Of a stretch of DNA of 64,000 nucleotides, positions 53,028 to 61,103 are shown piece by piece. The notes under the pieces were generated by a model. That model saw nothing but the letters and a program-made list of their open reading frames with translations. It was not told where the DNA came from and did no database searches. The stretch spans positions 1 through 64,000 of the forward strand of contig JALSIM010000021.1 in the NCBI GenBank assembly GCA_026990035.1, written 5' to 3'. Both the position numbers and the translations under genes were made by a program. The DNA is from Alphaproteobacteria bacterium. GTDB lineage: Bacteria; Pseudomonadota; Alphaproteobacteria; Geminicoccales; Geminicoccaceae. Positions within the stretch are counted from its first letter, which is position 1, and each line of letters opens with the position of its first letter.

Positions 53028-53055
53028 ACAGTAACAACCCGCGGCGGGCGGTCAA
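53028..53055 (-). promoter_or_regulatory. predicted promoter of the peptide-uptake operon
   Basis: TTGACC (53055-53050), 16 bases, TACTGT (53033-53028) on the minus strand, with initiation near 53021 and a leader of about 74 bases before the binding-protein gene. Confidence 0.5.
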
Positions 53056-53136
53056 GCGCGGTCGGGCCGGACGGTGGCCGGCGGGGCGGGAGCCGCAACG
53101 GCGGGGGAAGGATGTTCGGGGGGGGGCGGCCGCCGG

Positions 53137-53304
53137 TCAGCCGAACAGCAGGCTCAGCCCGTAGAGGATGGGCATCCAGAGCAGGAGCGAGAGGCCGACG
53201 ATCACCGCCATCGCGATCGGGATCGGCAGCCGCTCGCTCCCGCGGGAGGTCTTTTCGCCGGTGGTCGCCGCGGCGGGCGCGGCGACCGGAGCTGCCTTGG
53301 CCAT
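53137..53304 (-). CDS. 55-residue single-helix membrane protein
   Basis: ATG at 53302-53304 with GGAGG 7 bases upstream and TGA at 53137-53139. The N-terminal 27 residues are Ala/Thr/Lys/Arg-rich and cytoplasmic in character (MAKAAPVAAPAAAT, then a basic RGSERL). Residues 28-54 form one hydrophobic helix, or a bent pair, containing AMAVIVGLSLLLWMPILYGL. The strong ribosome site and the positive-inside pattern argue that it is real. I know no function. It precedes the peptide-uptake operon on the same strand, with that operon's promoter in between, so it is probably transcribed on its own. Confidence 0.65.
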   Translation of the reverse strand: MAKAAPVAAPAAATTGEKTSRGSERLPIPIAMAVIVGLSLLLWMPILYGLSLLFG

Positions 53305-53442
53305 GACCCGTCCTCCAGCTTGCTGCCGTCGCAGGGCCGAGGCTAGGCGAAAGATGTTAACGCGGGGTTAAGGCGGGGCCGGCGCGGTGGCGACGACCGC
53401 AGCCGGTGGCGCGGCCGAGGGGCGCGGTCCGTCGGAATCCTC

Positions 53443-53470
53443 GTGACGGCGGAGCCGGATGGTGTAAGAA
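53443..53470 (+). promoter_or_regulatory. possible promoter of the sugar-type ABC operon
   Basis: GTGACG (53443-53448), 16 bases, TAAGAA (53465-53470), followed by a leader with a perfect hairpin and a strong ribosome site. The -35 match is partial. The rest of the 224-base gap (53305-53528) holds no gene I can see. Confidence 0.35.
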
Positions 53471-53483
53471 ATAGACCCGCCGG

Positions 53484-53502
53484 CCGGCCCGCCACGGGCC
53501 GG
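53484..53502 (+). promoter_or_regulatory. leader hairpin before the sugar-binding protein gene
   Basis: CCGGCCC, 5-base loop, GGGCCGG, a perfect 7-base stem lying between the promoter candidate and the ribosome site (GGGAGG at 53515-53520). It could protect the 5' end or modulate initiation. Confidence 0.35.
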
Positions 53503-53528
53503 GACGATAGAAAAGGGAGGCGCAAGAC

Positions 53529-54863
53529 ATGCGAGGCTTGACTCGTCGCGACACCGTGAAACTCGGACTCGGCGCTCTCGCCGCGGGCAGCATGCTGTCC
53601 AGCGGGACCCTGCGGGCCGCCGTTCCCGTCAAGGATGTGCCGATTCCCGACTGGCCGATCGAGGAGGGGGCGACCCTGCGGGTCCTGCGCCCGTCCAAGT
53701 TCGTCTCCGCCGACGAGGTCTGGTTCCGCAAGAACACCGAGAAGTTCACCGAGGTGACCGGGGTGCCGGTCAAGCTCGAGTTCGAAAGCTGGGAGGATCT
53801 GCGGCCGAGAACCGCGGTCGCCGCCAACGTCGGCAGCGGGCCGGACGTGATCGTCGGCTGGAGCGACGATCCCTTCCAGTATGTCGACAGTCTGCGGGAC
53901 CTGACCGATCTCGCCACCTATCTCGGGGAGAAGTACGGTGGCTGGTGGCCGCTGGCCGAGCGCTACGGGATCAAGGACGGGAAGTGGATCTCGATCCCCT
54001 ACGGCGCCGCCGGGGGGCGCGTCGTCTACCGCAAGTCCTGGGTCAACGATGTCGGCTACGAGGAGGTGCCCGGGGATCTCGACGGCTTCCTCGATCTCTG
54101 CCGCAAGCTCAAGAAGGCCGGCCATCCCGCGGGTCTGGCGCTGGGCAACGCGGTGGGCGATGCCAACGCCTGGACCCACTGGCTGGTGTGGGCCCACGGC
54201 GGCGCCATGGTCGACGAGGAAGACAACGTCATCATCAACAGCAAGGAGACGATCGAGGCCCTGAAATACGGCAAGGCCCTCTACGAGACCTTCATCCCGG
54301 GCACCGAGTCCTGGCTCGACGCCAACAACAACAAGGCCTTCCTGTCGGGCCAGATCGGTCTCACCCAGAACGGCATCTCGATCTATTTCGCGGCCAAGAA
54401 TTCGGAGGATCCGAAGGTCCGCGAGCTGGCCGAGGACATCTATCACGCGCGGATGCCGATCGGGCCGGTGGGCTTCCCGACCGAACGCTCGCTCGTCGTC
54501 AACGCGATGATCTTCGACTACGCGCCCTACCCGAACGCGGCCAAGCACTACATCCGCTTCATGATGGAGAAGGAGCAGTACGATCCCTTCCTCATCAACT
54601 GCATCGGCTACTGGAACCATCCCCTCGTGGCCTACGACGAAAGCGAGGTCTGGAAGACCGATCCCAAGGTGACCGTCTATCAGCACATCATGAAGGACTC
54701 GCTCTGGGACAGCTACAAGGGCTCGCTCGGTCCCGCCTCGCAGGCGGTGCTCGCCGATTTCGTGATGGTCCAGATGGTGGCCGCCGCCTGTATCGGCCAG
54801 GCGACGCCGGAGGAGGCCGCGGCGGAGGCCGAACGGCGCGCCCGGCGCTATTACAAGACCTGA
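53529..54863 (+). CDS. carbohydrate-type ABC substrate-binding protein (Tat-exported)
   Basis: 444-residue periplasmic receptor of SBP family 1 (maltose/sn-glycerol-3-phosphate type). The N terminus LTRRDTVKLGLGALAAG carries a twin-arginine motif with cleavage near LRA, so it is likely exported folded by the Tat pathway. Then LRVLRPSKF, GSGPDVIVGWSDD and SGQIGLTQNGISI follow the family layout. Trp and Tyr are frequent, as in sugar sites. The strong GGGAGG is 8 bases upstream. Followed by a large hairpin, then the two permease genes. Confidence 0.92.
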   Translation: MRGLTRRDTVKLGLGALAAGSMLSSGTLRAAVPVKDVPIPDWPIEEGATLRVLRPSKFVSADEVWFRKNTEKFTEVTGVPVKLEFESWEDLRPRTAVAANVGSGPDVIVGWSDDPFQYVDSLRDLTDLATYLGEKYGGWWPLAERYGIKDGKWISIPYGAAGGRVVYRKSWVNDVGYEEVPGDLDGFLDLCRKLKKAGHPAGLALGNAVGDANAWTHWLVWAHGGAMVDEEDNVIINSKETIEALKYGKALYETFIPGTESWLDANNNKAFLSGQIGLTQNGISIYFAAKNSEDPKVRELAEDIYHARMPIGPVGFPTERSLVVNAMIFDYAPYPNAAKHYIRFMMEKEQYDPFLINCIGYWNHPLVAYDESEVWKTDPKVTVYQHIMKDSLWDSYKGSLGPASQAVLADFVMVQMVAAACIGQATPEEAAAEAERRARRYYKT

Positions 54864-54871
54864 GGTCGCGC

Positions 54872-54906
54872 GGCGCGGGCCGGCCCCCGGGAGGCCGGCC
54901 CGCGCC
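54872..54906 (+). promoter_or_regulatory. intercistronic hairpin after the binding-protein gene
   Basis: A perfect 14-base stem (GGCGCGGGCCGGCC and its complement) around a 7-base loop, in the 62-base gap between the binding-protein and permease genes. No T-run follows, so it probably protects the upstream mRNA 3' end or attenuates read-through. This would raise binding protein over permease, as known for malE-malF. Confidence 0.6.
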
Positions 54907-54925
54907 ATCCGGGGGAGGGCGGAGC

Positions 54926-55879
54926 TTGGCGGCACGGAGCGAGAGAGTCGAATGGGGCGGGGGCGGAGTCCACTGGCTCGCGCGGCTGTTCGACTACAAG
55001 CCCTTCCTCATCTTCATGTGTCTGCTGCCGGCGGTCGGCCTCCTCGTCGTCTTTCTGACCTATCCCCTCGGTCTCGGCATCTGGCTCGCCTTCACCGACG
55101 CCCGCATCGGCCGCGGCGGCGAGTTCGTCGGTCTCTTCAACTACGAGCTCCTGTTCACCGATCGCATCTTCTGGATGTCGGTCGGGAACACCATTCTCTA
55201 CACGGTAGTGGCGACGGCGGGGAAGTTCATTCTCGGGTTGTGGCTCGCGCTGCTGCTCAACCGGCATCTTCCCTTCAAATCCTTCCTGCGGGCGATCATC
55301 CTCGTGCCCTGGATCGTCCCGACGGTCCTTTCGGCGATCGCCTTCTGGTGGATGTACGACGCCCAGTTCTCGGTCATCTCCTATGTGCTGGTAGACGTTC
55401 TCGGCTGGCGCGACACCTACATCAATTTCCTGGGTGACGCCTGGAACGCCCGCTGGTCGCTGATCGCCGCCAACATCTGGCGCGGCATCCCCTTCGTCGC
55501 CATCAGCCTTCTCGCCGGGCTCCAGACGATCTCGCCCTCGCTCTACGAGGCGGCGCTCCTCGACGGTGCGACGCCCTGGCAGCGCTTCCGCTACATCACC
55601 TTCCCGATGATCCTGCCGATCCTTGCGGTGGTGCTGACCTTCTCGGTGCTTTTCACCTTCACCGACTTCCAGCTCGTCTACGCCATCACCCGCGGCGGTC
55701 CCGTCAACGCCACCCATCTGATGGCGACGCTGGCCTTCCAGCGGGCGATCCCGGGCGGCCAGCTCGGCGAGGGCTCGGCGATCGCCGTGGCGATGATTCC
55801 CTTCCTCGTCTTCGCCACCGTGTTCAGCTACTTCGCCCTGGCGCGGCGCAAATGGCAGCAGGGGGAAAGCAATGAGTGA
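54926..55879 (+). CDS. sugar-type ABC permease (MalF/UgpA-like)
   Basis: 317-residue inner-membrane permease from a TTG start. About six helices; the first is FLIFMCLLPAVGLLVVFLTYPL. The EAA loop is YEAALLDGATPWQRFRYITFP. GGAGGG 6-7 bases upstream supports the TTG, and no ATG lies before the first helix. The last codons overlap the second permease by 8 bases. Confidence 0.92.
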   Translation: MAARSERVEWGGGGVHWLARLFDYKPFLIFMCLLPAVGLLVVFLTYPLGLGIWLAFTDARIGRGGEFVGLFNYELLFTDRIFWMSVGNTILYTVVATAGKFILGLWLALLLNRHLPFKSFLRAIILVPWIVPTVLSAIAFWWMYDAQFSVISYVLVDVLGWRDTYINFLGDAWNARWSLIAANIWRGIPFVAISLLAGLQTISPSLYEAALLDGATPWQRFRYITFPMILPILAVVLTFSVLFTFTDFQLVYAITRGGPVNATHLMATLAFQRAIPGGQLGEGSAIAVAMIPFLVFATVFSYFALARRKWQQGESNE

Positions 55880-56768
55880 AGCGAAGTCGCCCCCGGTCAC
55901 CACGGTCGCCGAGCGCACCGACGTCATCGCCTGGGAGTCCATACCGAGGCAGGTGGTGACGATCTACGTTCCTCTCTTCTGTTTCGTGGTCATCCTGCTG
56001 TTTCCGTTCTACTGGATGACCGTCACCATGCTGAAATCGAACGAGGAACTGCTCAATTACACGGATTACAATCCTCTGATCGTCTATTCGCCGACCCTGG
56101 CCAACATCTACAAGCTGCTGTTCGAGACCGACTATCCCCGCTGGCTGACCACCACCATGACGGTCTCGGTGGTCTCCACCTTCATCTCCCTGTTCGCCAG
56201 CGTACTGGCCGCCTACGCCATCCAGCGGCTGCGCTTCAAGGGCTCGCAATGGGTCGGCCTCGCCATCTACCTGGCCTATCTGGTTCCGCCCTCGATCCTC
56301 TTCATTCCCCTCGCCACGATGGTCTTCAAGCTCGGGCTGTTCGACAGTCCGATGGCGCTGATCCTGACCTATCCGACATTTCTCATCCCCTTCTGCACCT
56401 GGCTGCTGATCGGCTATTTCAAATCGATTCCCTACGAGCTCGAGGAATGCGCCCTGATCGACGGCGCCAGCCGTCTGCAGATCCTGTGGAAGATCACCCT
56501 GCCGCTGGCGGTGCCGGGGCTCATTTCGGCCGGGATCTTCGCCTTCACCCTGAGCTGGAACGAGTTCATCTACGCCCTGACCTTCATCCAGTCCTCGGAG
56601 AAGAAGACGGTGCCGGTGGCGGTGCTCACCCAGCTCGTCGAGGGCGACATCTACCACTGGGGCTCGCTGATGGCCGGCGCCCTCCTCGGTTCGGTGCCGG
56701 TGGCGATCGTCTACTCCTTCTTCGTCGAATACTACGTGTCGAGCCTGACCGGCGCGATCAAGGAGTAA
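55872..56768 (+). CDS. sugar-type ABC permease (MalG/UgpE-like)
   Basis: 298-residue partner permease with about six helices; the first is VVTIYVPLFCFVVILLFPFYW. The EAA loop reads YELEECALIDGASRLQILWKITLPLA. The usual third component, an MalK/UgpC-type ATPase, is not encoded in this operon: the next gene, xthA, is convergent and overlaps by 11 bases. The ATPase must be supplied from elsewhere. Confidence 0.93.
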   Translation: MSEAKSPPVTTVAERTDVIAWESIPRQVVTIYVPLFCFVVILLFPFYWMTVTMLKSNEELLNYTDYNPLIVYSPTLANIYKLLFETDYPRWLTTTMTVSVVSTFISLFASVLAAYAIQRLRFKGSQWVGLAIYLAYLVPPSILFIPLATMVFKLGLFDSPMALILTYPTFLIPFCTWLLIGYFKSIPYELEECALIDGASRLQILWKITLPLAVPGLISAGIFAFTLSWNEFIYALTFIQSSEKKTVPVAVLTQLVEGDIYHWGSLMAGALLGSVPVAIVYSFFVEYYVSSLTGAIKE

Positions 56769-57555
56769 CCGGCGGCCGTTCGAGGGTCACCACCAGCGGC
56801 GTGTGGTCGGAGGCCTTGGGGCGGCCGCGCGGCTCGCTGTCGATCACCGCATCCACCAGACGGTCCACCGCCGGCGGTGAGAGCAGGATGTGGTCGATGC
56901 GGATGCCGCGGTCGAGCTGGAAGGCGCCGCCCTGATAGTCCCAGTAGGTGTAGGCGTTCCCGGTCTCGGGATGGCGGGCGCGGAAGGCATCATAGTAGCC
57001 GAGATAGAGAAGCGCGCGAAAGCCTCTCCGGCTTTCCGGCCGGAACAGCGCATCCTCCGCCCAGGCCGCCGGATCCCAGCAGTCGCGCTCTTCGGGAATG
57101 ACGTTGTAGTCACCGCCGAGGACCACCGGATCGTCGTCCTCCAGCAGTCGGGCGGCATGGGCCCGCAGGCGCTCGAGCCAGCGGATCTTGTAGGCGAACT
57201 TGTCGCTGTCCACCGGATTGCCGTTGGGCAGGTAGATGGAGGCCACCCGCAGCCCGGCGGTGGTGGCCTCGATGTAGCGGGCCTGCCGGTCCTCCGCCTC
57301 GCCGGGCAGGCCGCGGCGCACCTCCTTCAGCGGATGACGGCTGAGGATCGCCACCCCGTTGTAGCTCTTCTGTCCGAACACGACGCTGTGGTAGCCGAGC
57401 TCGGCGATCGGCTCGTGCGGAAAGGCCTCCGCCACGCATTTGACTTCCTGCAGCAGCAGCACATCGGGGCGGTTGTCGCGCAGCCAGTCGAGCAGATTGG
57501 CGAGCCGGGCCTTGATGGAATTGACGTTCCAGGTGGCGATCGACAGTTCGCTCAC
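56758..57555 (-). CDS. xthA: exodeoxyribonuclease III
   Basis: AP endonuclease / 3'-5' exonuclease for base-excision repair. 265 residues of the EEP fold with Asn10 (ATWNVNS), Glu37 (LLLQEVK), Asp149 and Asn151 (GGDYNVIP) and His251 (SDHTPL). The RIDHILLS block is present. Its 3' end overlaps the permease gene by 11 bases, tail to tail. It lies 24 bases after the arylsulfotransferase-like gene on the same strand. Confidence 0.95.
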   Translation of the reverse strand: MSELSIATWNVNSIKARLANLLDWLRDNRPDVLLLQEVKCVAEAFPHEPIAELGYHSVVFGQKSYNGVAILSRHPLKEVRRGLPGEAEDRQARYIEATTAGLRVASIYLPNGNPVDSDKFAYKIRWLERLRAHAARLLEDDDPVVLGGDYNVIPEERDCWDPAAWAEDALFRPESRRGFRALLYLGYYDAFRARHPETGNAYTYWDYQGGAFQLDRGIRIDHILLSPPAVDRLVDAVIDSEPRGRPKASDHTPLVVTLERPPVTP

Positions 57556-57579
57556 TTCCGCCTCCTTCCGCCGGCGGGG

Positions 57580-58929
57580 TTACGAACCGGGGGTGGCTCC
57601 GGGACAGGGCGCATCGAGAAAGGTCAGGTCCTCCTCGGCGAAACGCAGGGCGTCGAACACGTAGCCGACGTCCTTTTCGCCCACGGCGTTGACGAACTGC
57701 CACACCATCTTCGGCGGCCGCTCGCGGGTCAACTCGAACACCCGCCCTTCCTGCGGGGAGACGACGAGGATGTTGCCGTTCTCGAGCCATTCCACCTTGC
57801 CGCCGATCTTGGTGTAGAAGGGATCGCTGTCACTCCCCTCGTAGCTCCAGACGATCTCGCGCGTCCGGGGGTCGATCTCCAGGATGCGCGAATAGCCGTA
57901 CTCGGGCCTGCTGCCCTTGAGCCGGTTGTCGAACAGGAGAATGTTGCCGTTGGGCAGGAAATCGGGATCGTGCTGGCCGAAGAACGGCCCCGTCTGACTC
58001 CATTTCACTTCCAGGGTCCGTCCGTCGAGGATCACCACGGTGTTGATGTTGCGCATCGACACCATGAAATCGCCGGCGGCGAAATCGGGAAAGGCCGGGG
58101 CCAGCTCGGCGGTGAGCACCTCGATGTTGTTGACGTGGAGAGGATCGCGCGTCTCGGCGACCCAGCCGGCGCGGGGGGCGGCGGTCAGGAGATCGTGGCG
58201 GCCGCTCCTCGCCAGCACCTTCAGGAGCGAAATCTCCTCGAGCAGCTTGCCCTCGGCATCCAGCAGCACGAGGGTGTCGTCCTTGAGAACCCCTTCGGGG
58301 CTGGGCCGGATGTAGGGCACCTCCGGATAGGGGGCATCGAGGTAGATGTCCCCCGGGACCACGATCCGTCCGTCGGCGAGATAGGAGATGTCGTGATGGG
58401 CCTTGAAGGCCGTCGCCCAGCGGATGCGCGAGCAGCGGTCGAGACGGGCCACCCCGGCGCCGGCGAGGTTGAGAAGGACGTCGCCGTTGGGGGCGAGATC
58501 GGCGCCGTGGATCGAGAAATCGACGTCCGGCATGGGCGGGCTGTCGTAGCCGGCGGCCCGCCAGATCTCGTCGAGATCCAGGGTCCAGCGATGCCGCACG
58601 GCCCCGGCCATGTCGATCAGATAGGCCCCGAACCGGCCTTCGCGATAGGCGGTGATGAAGGTGAGGCCGGGCTGGGCGCGTGCCGGGTCGTAGACCGTGA
58701 CCCCGGTGCCGCGATCGTTGGGCTCCAGCCATTTGGAGCGAATGCCGAAATAGTGGCGCCAGTTCTCGCGCCAGTCACGTGCGGCGTCGACGGCGGCGTT
58801 GAGCTGTGGCGCCGGGAACAGATTGTAGCGATCGGCCGCCATGCCCGCGAGGAACACGAGTACGGCAATTCCGGCGACGAAGAAGAACCGCTCGAGACGA
58901 TCGCCGAGGCGTGGCGGTGGCTCGGACAT
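57580..58929 (-). CDS. membrane-anchored arylsulfotransferase-like beta-propeller protein
   Basis: 449 residues: one N-terminal transmembrane helix (about 13-32) and a large periplasmic domain of repeated blade-like units. The arylsulfotransferase-family features are HGADLAPNGDVLLN, AHHDISYLADGRIVVPGD, GQHDPDFLPNGNILLFDNR and VEWLENGNILVVSPQEGRVFE, each a His or Asn-rich blade. Known ASSTs transfer sulfate between phenols in the periplasm using a catalytic His, but many relatives are uncharacterised, so activity is unproven. 68 bases after the degenerate HD-GYP gene and perhaps cotranscribed. Confidence 0.75.
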   Translation of the reverse strand: MSEPPPRLGDRLERFFFVAGIAVLVFLAGMAADRYNLFPAPQLNAAVDAARDWRENWRHYFGIRSKWLEPNDRGTGVTVYDPARAQPGLTFITAYREGRFGAYLIDMAGAVRHRWTLDLDEIWRAAGYDSPPMPDVDFSIHGADLAPNGDVLLNLAGAGVARLDRCSRIRWATAFKAHHDISYLADGRIVVPGDIYLDAPYPEVPYIRPSPEGVLKDDTLVLLDAEGKLLEEISLLKVLARSGRHDLLTAAPRAGWVAETRDPLHVNNIEVLTAELAPAFPDFAAGDFMVSMRNINTVVILDGRTLEVKWSQTGPFFGQHDPDFLPNGNILLFDNRLKGSRPEYGYSRILEIDPRTREIVWSYEGSDSDPFYTKIGGKVEWLENGNILVVSPQEGRVFELTRERPPKMVWQFVNAVGEKDVGYVFDALRFAEEDLTFLDAPCPGATPGS

Positions 58930-58997
58930 GCCGGCTGTGTCCTCCCGTGACCGTATTGCCGGCGTCCGCGACGGGCCGGCGCCCGGGCTGTGCTAGC

Positions 58998-61103
58998 CTA
59001 TGCCGGCTCGGAGGCCAAGTCGGAGCTGTCGGCGTTCCTCGGCTGGCGTCCGGCTCCGCCCGTCTCCTGTGACAGCAGGCCCCGCTCCAGGAGCCGGGCG
59101 AGCGCGCCCACCACTTCGGGATCGTACCGTTCGGGATGGTCCCAGAGATGGCCTAGGACGCTGCGGGCGGGCAGGGCCTCGCGGTAGCTTCGCGGGCTCG
59201 TGCGGGCGCAGAACACGTCGGCGACCGCGAGGATCCGGGCCTCGAGACAGATGGCATCGCCCCGAAGTCCGTCCGGATAGCCGCTGCCGTCGAGGCGCTC
59301 GTACATCTGGCCGAGGGCGAGACGGACCGTGGCCGGAAGCTCCGCTTCCTCGAGCAGATCGCGCAGATGTTCGGCGTGCTTGCGCATCCGCTCCTGCTCT
59401 TCGGGCGTGTGCCGACCTTCCTTGCGCAGCAGGCTGCGCGGTACGAACAGCTTGCCGATCTGCGACAGTTGGGCACCGACCCGAAGCATCTCGAGCCGTC
59501 GCTCCTCGAGCCCCAGCGCCGTGCCGATGGCCCGGGCGACGGCGGCCATCCGCTGGCTGTGGCCGAGCAGATAGGGATCCGTCTTCTCGACCGCGCGCAC
59601 CAGTGCCGCCACCGTCCGCCCGATCATCCGCTCGCGTTCCTGCTGGCGCAGGACCCGCTCGGTGACGTCGCGCAGGGCGACGACCACGGCCTCACCGATC
59701 TCCTCCTGCGGTGCCACCGCGATCAGGTCGAAGATCCGCCGATGCTGTCGCAGATCGATTTCCACCCCCTGCTCTTCCGCCAGTCCCGATCGGCCGGCCT
59801 CCTTGGCGAGACGGTCCAGCGCCCGGCGCAGGCCGGGCGGGAGATTCTCCTGGAGGGTGGCGGCCGAGACCCCGGCCGGCACTCCGGCCAGCCGCTGGAA
59901 CGCCGGATTGCCGTACAGGCACAGCCCGTCACGACCATAAAGGGCGAGGGGTTCGGGGAGATTTTCGGTGATCGCCGACAGGAGCCGCCGCTGGCGGCCG
60001 ATGTCCCGGCTGTAGCGGCGATACTGGCGGGCGAGGGCGTGCTGGTGGCGGCTCTGGACCGACCACCACCAGCTCGATGCCGCGAGCACCAGGACGAGGC
60101 CGGCGAGGACGCCGTATGTGAGGAGATTGCGACGGTAGTCCGCGAGCGGCGCATCGGCCGCGGCGGCGTTCATCCACTGGATCAGGCGCCAGTCGGTACC
60201 CGGTACCGTCGCCGCGAGACCGTAGGCCGGCTCGCTCCCGCCGATCCTCCCCAGCACCATCTCGGGGCCGGGCGGCAGCAGATCACGGCCGTCCAGGAGG
60301 CTCGTCGTCTCGGCCCCCACGGCGAGCAGCCGCCGCCCGCCGCCGCCGTCGAACAGCAGCATGCTCGCTTCGCCCGGCAGATCGAGCCCGGGGGTCCGCA
60401 GGAGATCGAGCAGCACCGGCATCGCCGGAAGCTGCATCACCAGGACCCCGGCCGGATCGTCACCGGCGGCGCCGGTCGCCTGGGGCTGCGGGATCGGCAG
60501 CAGGACTTCGAGGCGCAGCGTCTCGGGATCTTCCCCGGGCAGACGGAAACGCTGCCCGCCGCCGCTCCGCACCAGATCCCGGATCGCGGTGACGACATCC
60601 CTTCCGGGGCGCGGGGCATCGCTGTCGGAAAGCAGGAGACCGCCCTCGGTGTCGAACAGATAAACCGCGCGGAAGTCGTGGGTGGCCGCGAGTTCGTCCA
60701 GCAGCAGCCGGAGATAGGGGCGTTCCTCGGCGAGGGCCCGCGCCAGCTCGGGATCGGCTTCGGCGAGCGGCGTTTCGGTGACGAACAGCCGCACGAGTTC
60801 GGCCCGGGTGAGGCTGCGCCCGAGCTCGGCGACGCCGTCCGCCCAGGTGGCGACGGCGCGGGCACGTCCGGCCGCCAGCGCGTGCAGTCGCGCCTCGAGC
60901 GCCCGCCGCATCTCCTCGCGTTTCGCTTCGAGCAGCGATCCGCTCGCCACCCACGCCGCTCCCAGCACGATTCCCAGCAGCCCGGCCACCACCAGCAGGA
61001 AGCGGAGCCGGGAAGGCGGTCGGGCGACGGCCGCGACCTCGCTTTCGGAAGAGGCGGCGGAAGGGGCGGCGGAGCTCGCGGACGGCGATGCGGCGGGCTT
61101 CAT
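58998..61103 (-). CDS. membrane sensor with PAS-like and degenerate HD-GYP domains
   Basis: 701 residues. Order: Ser/Ala-rich cytoplasmic start; TM1 (about 34-55); a large periplasmic sensor region (56-325) with a helical first part and a Cache-like fold (AVYLFDTEGGLLLSDSDA, PGTDWRLIQW); TM2 (328-349); a PAS-like domain (about 372-485, ENLPEPLALYGRDGLCLYGNPAF); then HD-GYP (500-660). In the last, HSQRMA (His515) and His576 remain, but the HD dyad is Ser547-Gln548 (QLSQIGK), and the HHExxDGxGYP motif reads MYERLDGSGYP. Without these metal ligands it should not hydrolyse cyclic di-GMP, though it might bind it. Overlaps the LapG-like gene by 4 bases. Confidence 0.85.
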   Translation of the reverse strand: MKPAASPSASSAAPSAASSESEVAAVARPPSRLRFLLVVAGLLGIVLGAAWVASGSLLEAKREEMRRALEARLHALAAGRARAVATWADGVAELGRSLTRAELVRLFVTETPLAEADPELARALAEERPYLRLLLDELAATHDFRAVYLFDTEGGLLLSDSDAPRPGRDVVTAIRDLVRSGGGQRFRLPGEDPETLRLEVLLPIPQPQATGAAGDDPAGVLVMQLPAMPVLLDLLRTPGLDLPGEASMLLFDGGGGRRLLAVGAETTSLLDGRDLLPPGPEMVLGRIGGSEPAYGLAATVPGTDWRLIQWMNAAAADAPLADYRRNLLTYGVLAGLVLVLAASSWWWSVQSRHQHALARQYRRYSRDIGRQRRLLSAITENLPEPLALYGRDGLCLYGNPAFQRLAGVPAGVSAATLQENLPPGLRRALDRLAKEAGRSGLAEEQGVEIDLRQHRRIFDLIAVAPQEEIGEAVVVALRDVTERVLRQQERERMIGRTVAALVRAVEKTDPYLLGHSQRMAAVARAIGTALGLEERRLEMLRVGAQLSQIGKLFVPRSLLRKEGRHTPEEQERMRKHAEHLRDLLEEAELPATVRLALGQMYERLDGSGYPDGLRGDAICLEARILAVADVFCARTSPRSYREALPARSVLGHLWDHPERYDPEVVGALARLLERGLLSQETGGAGRQPRNADSSDLASEPA

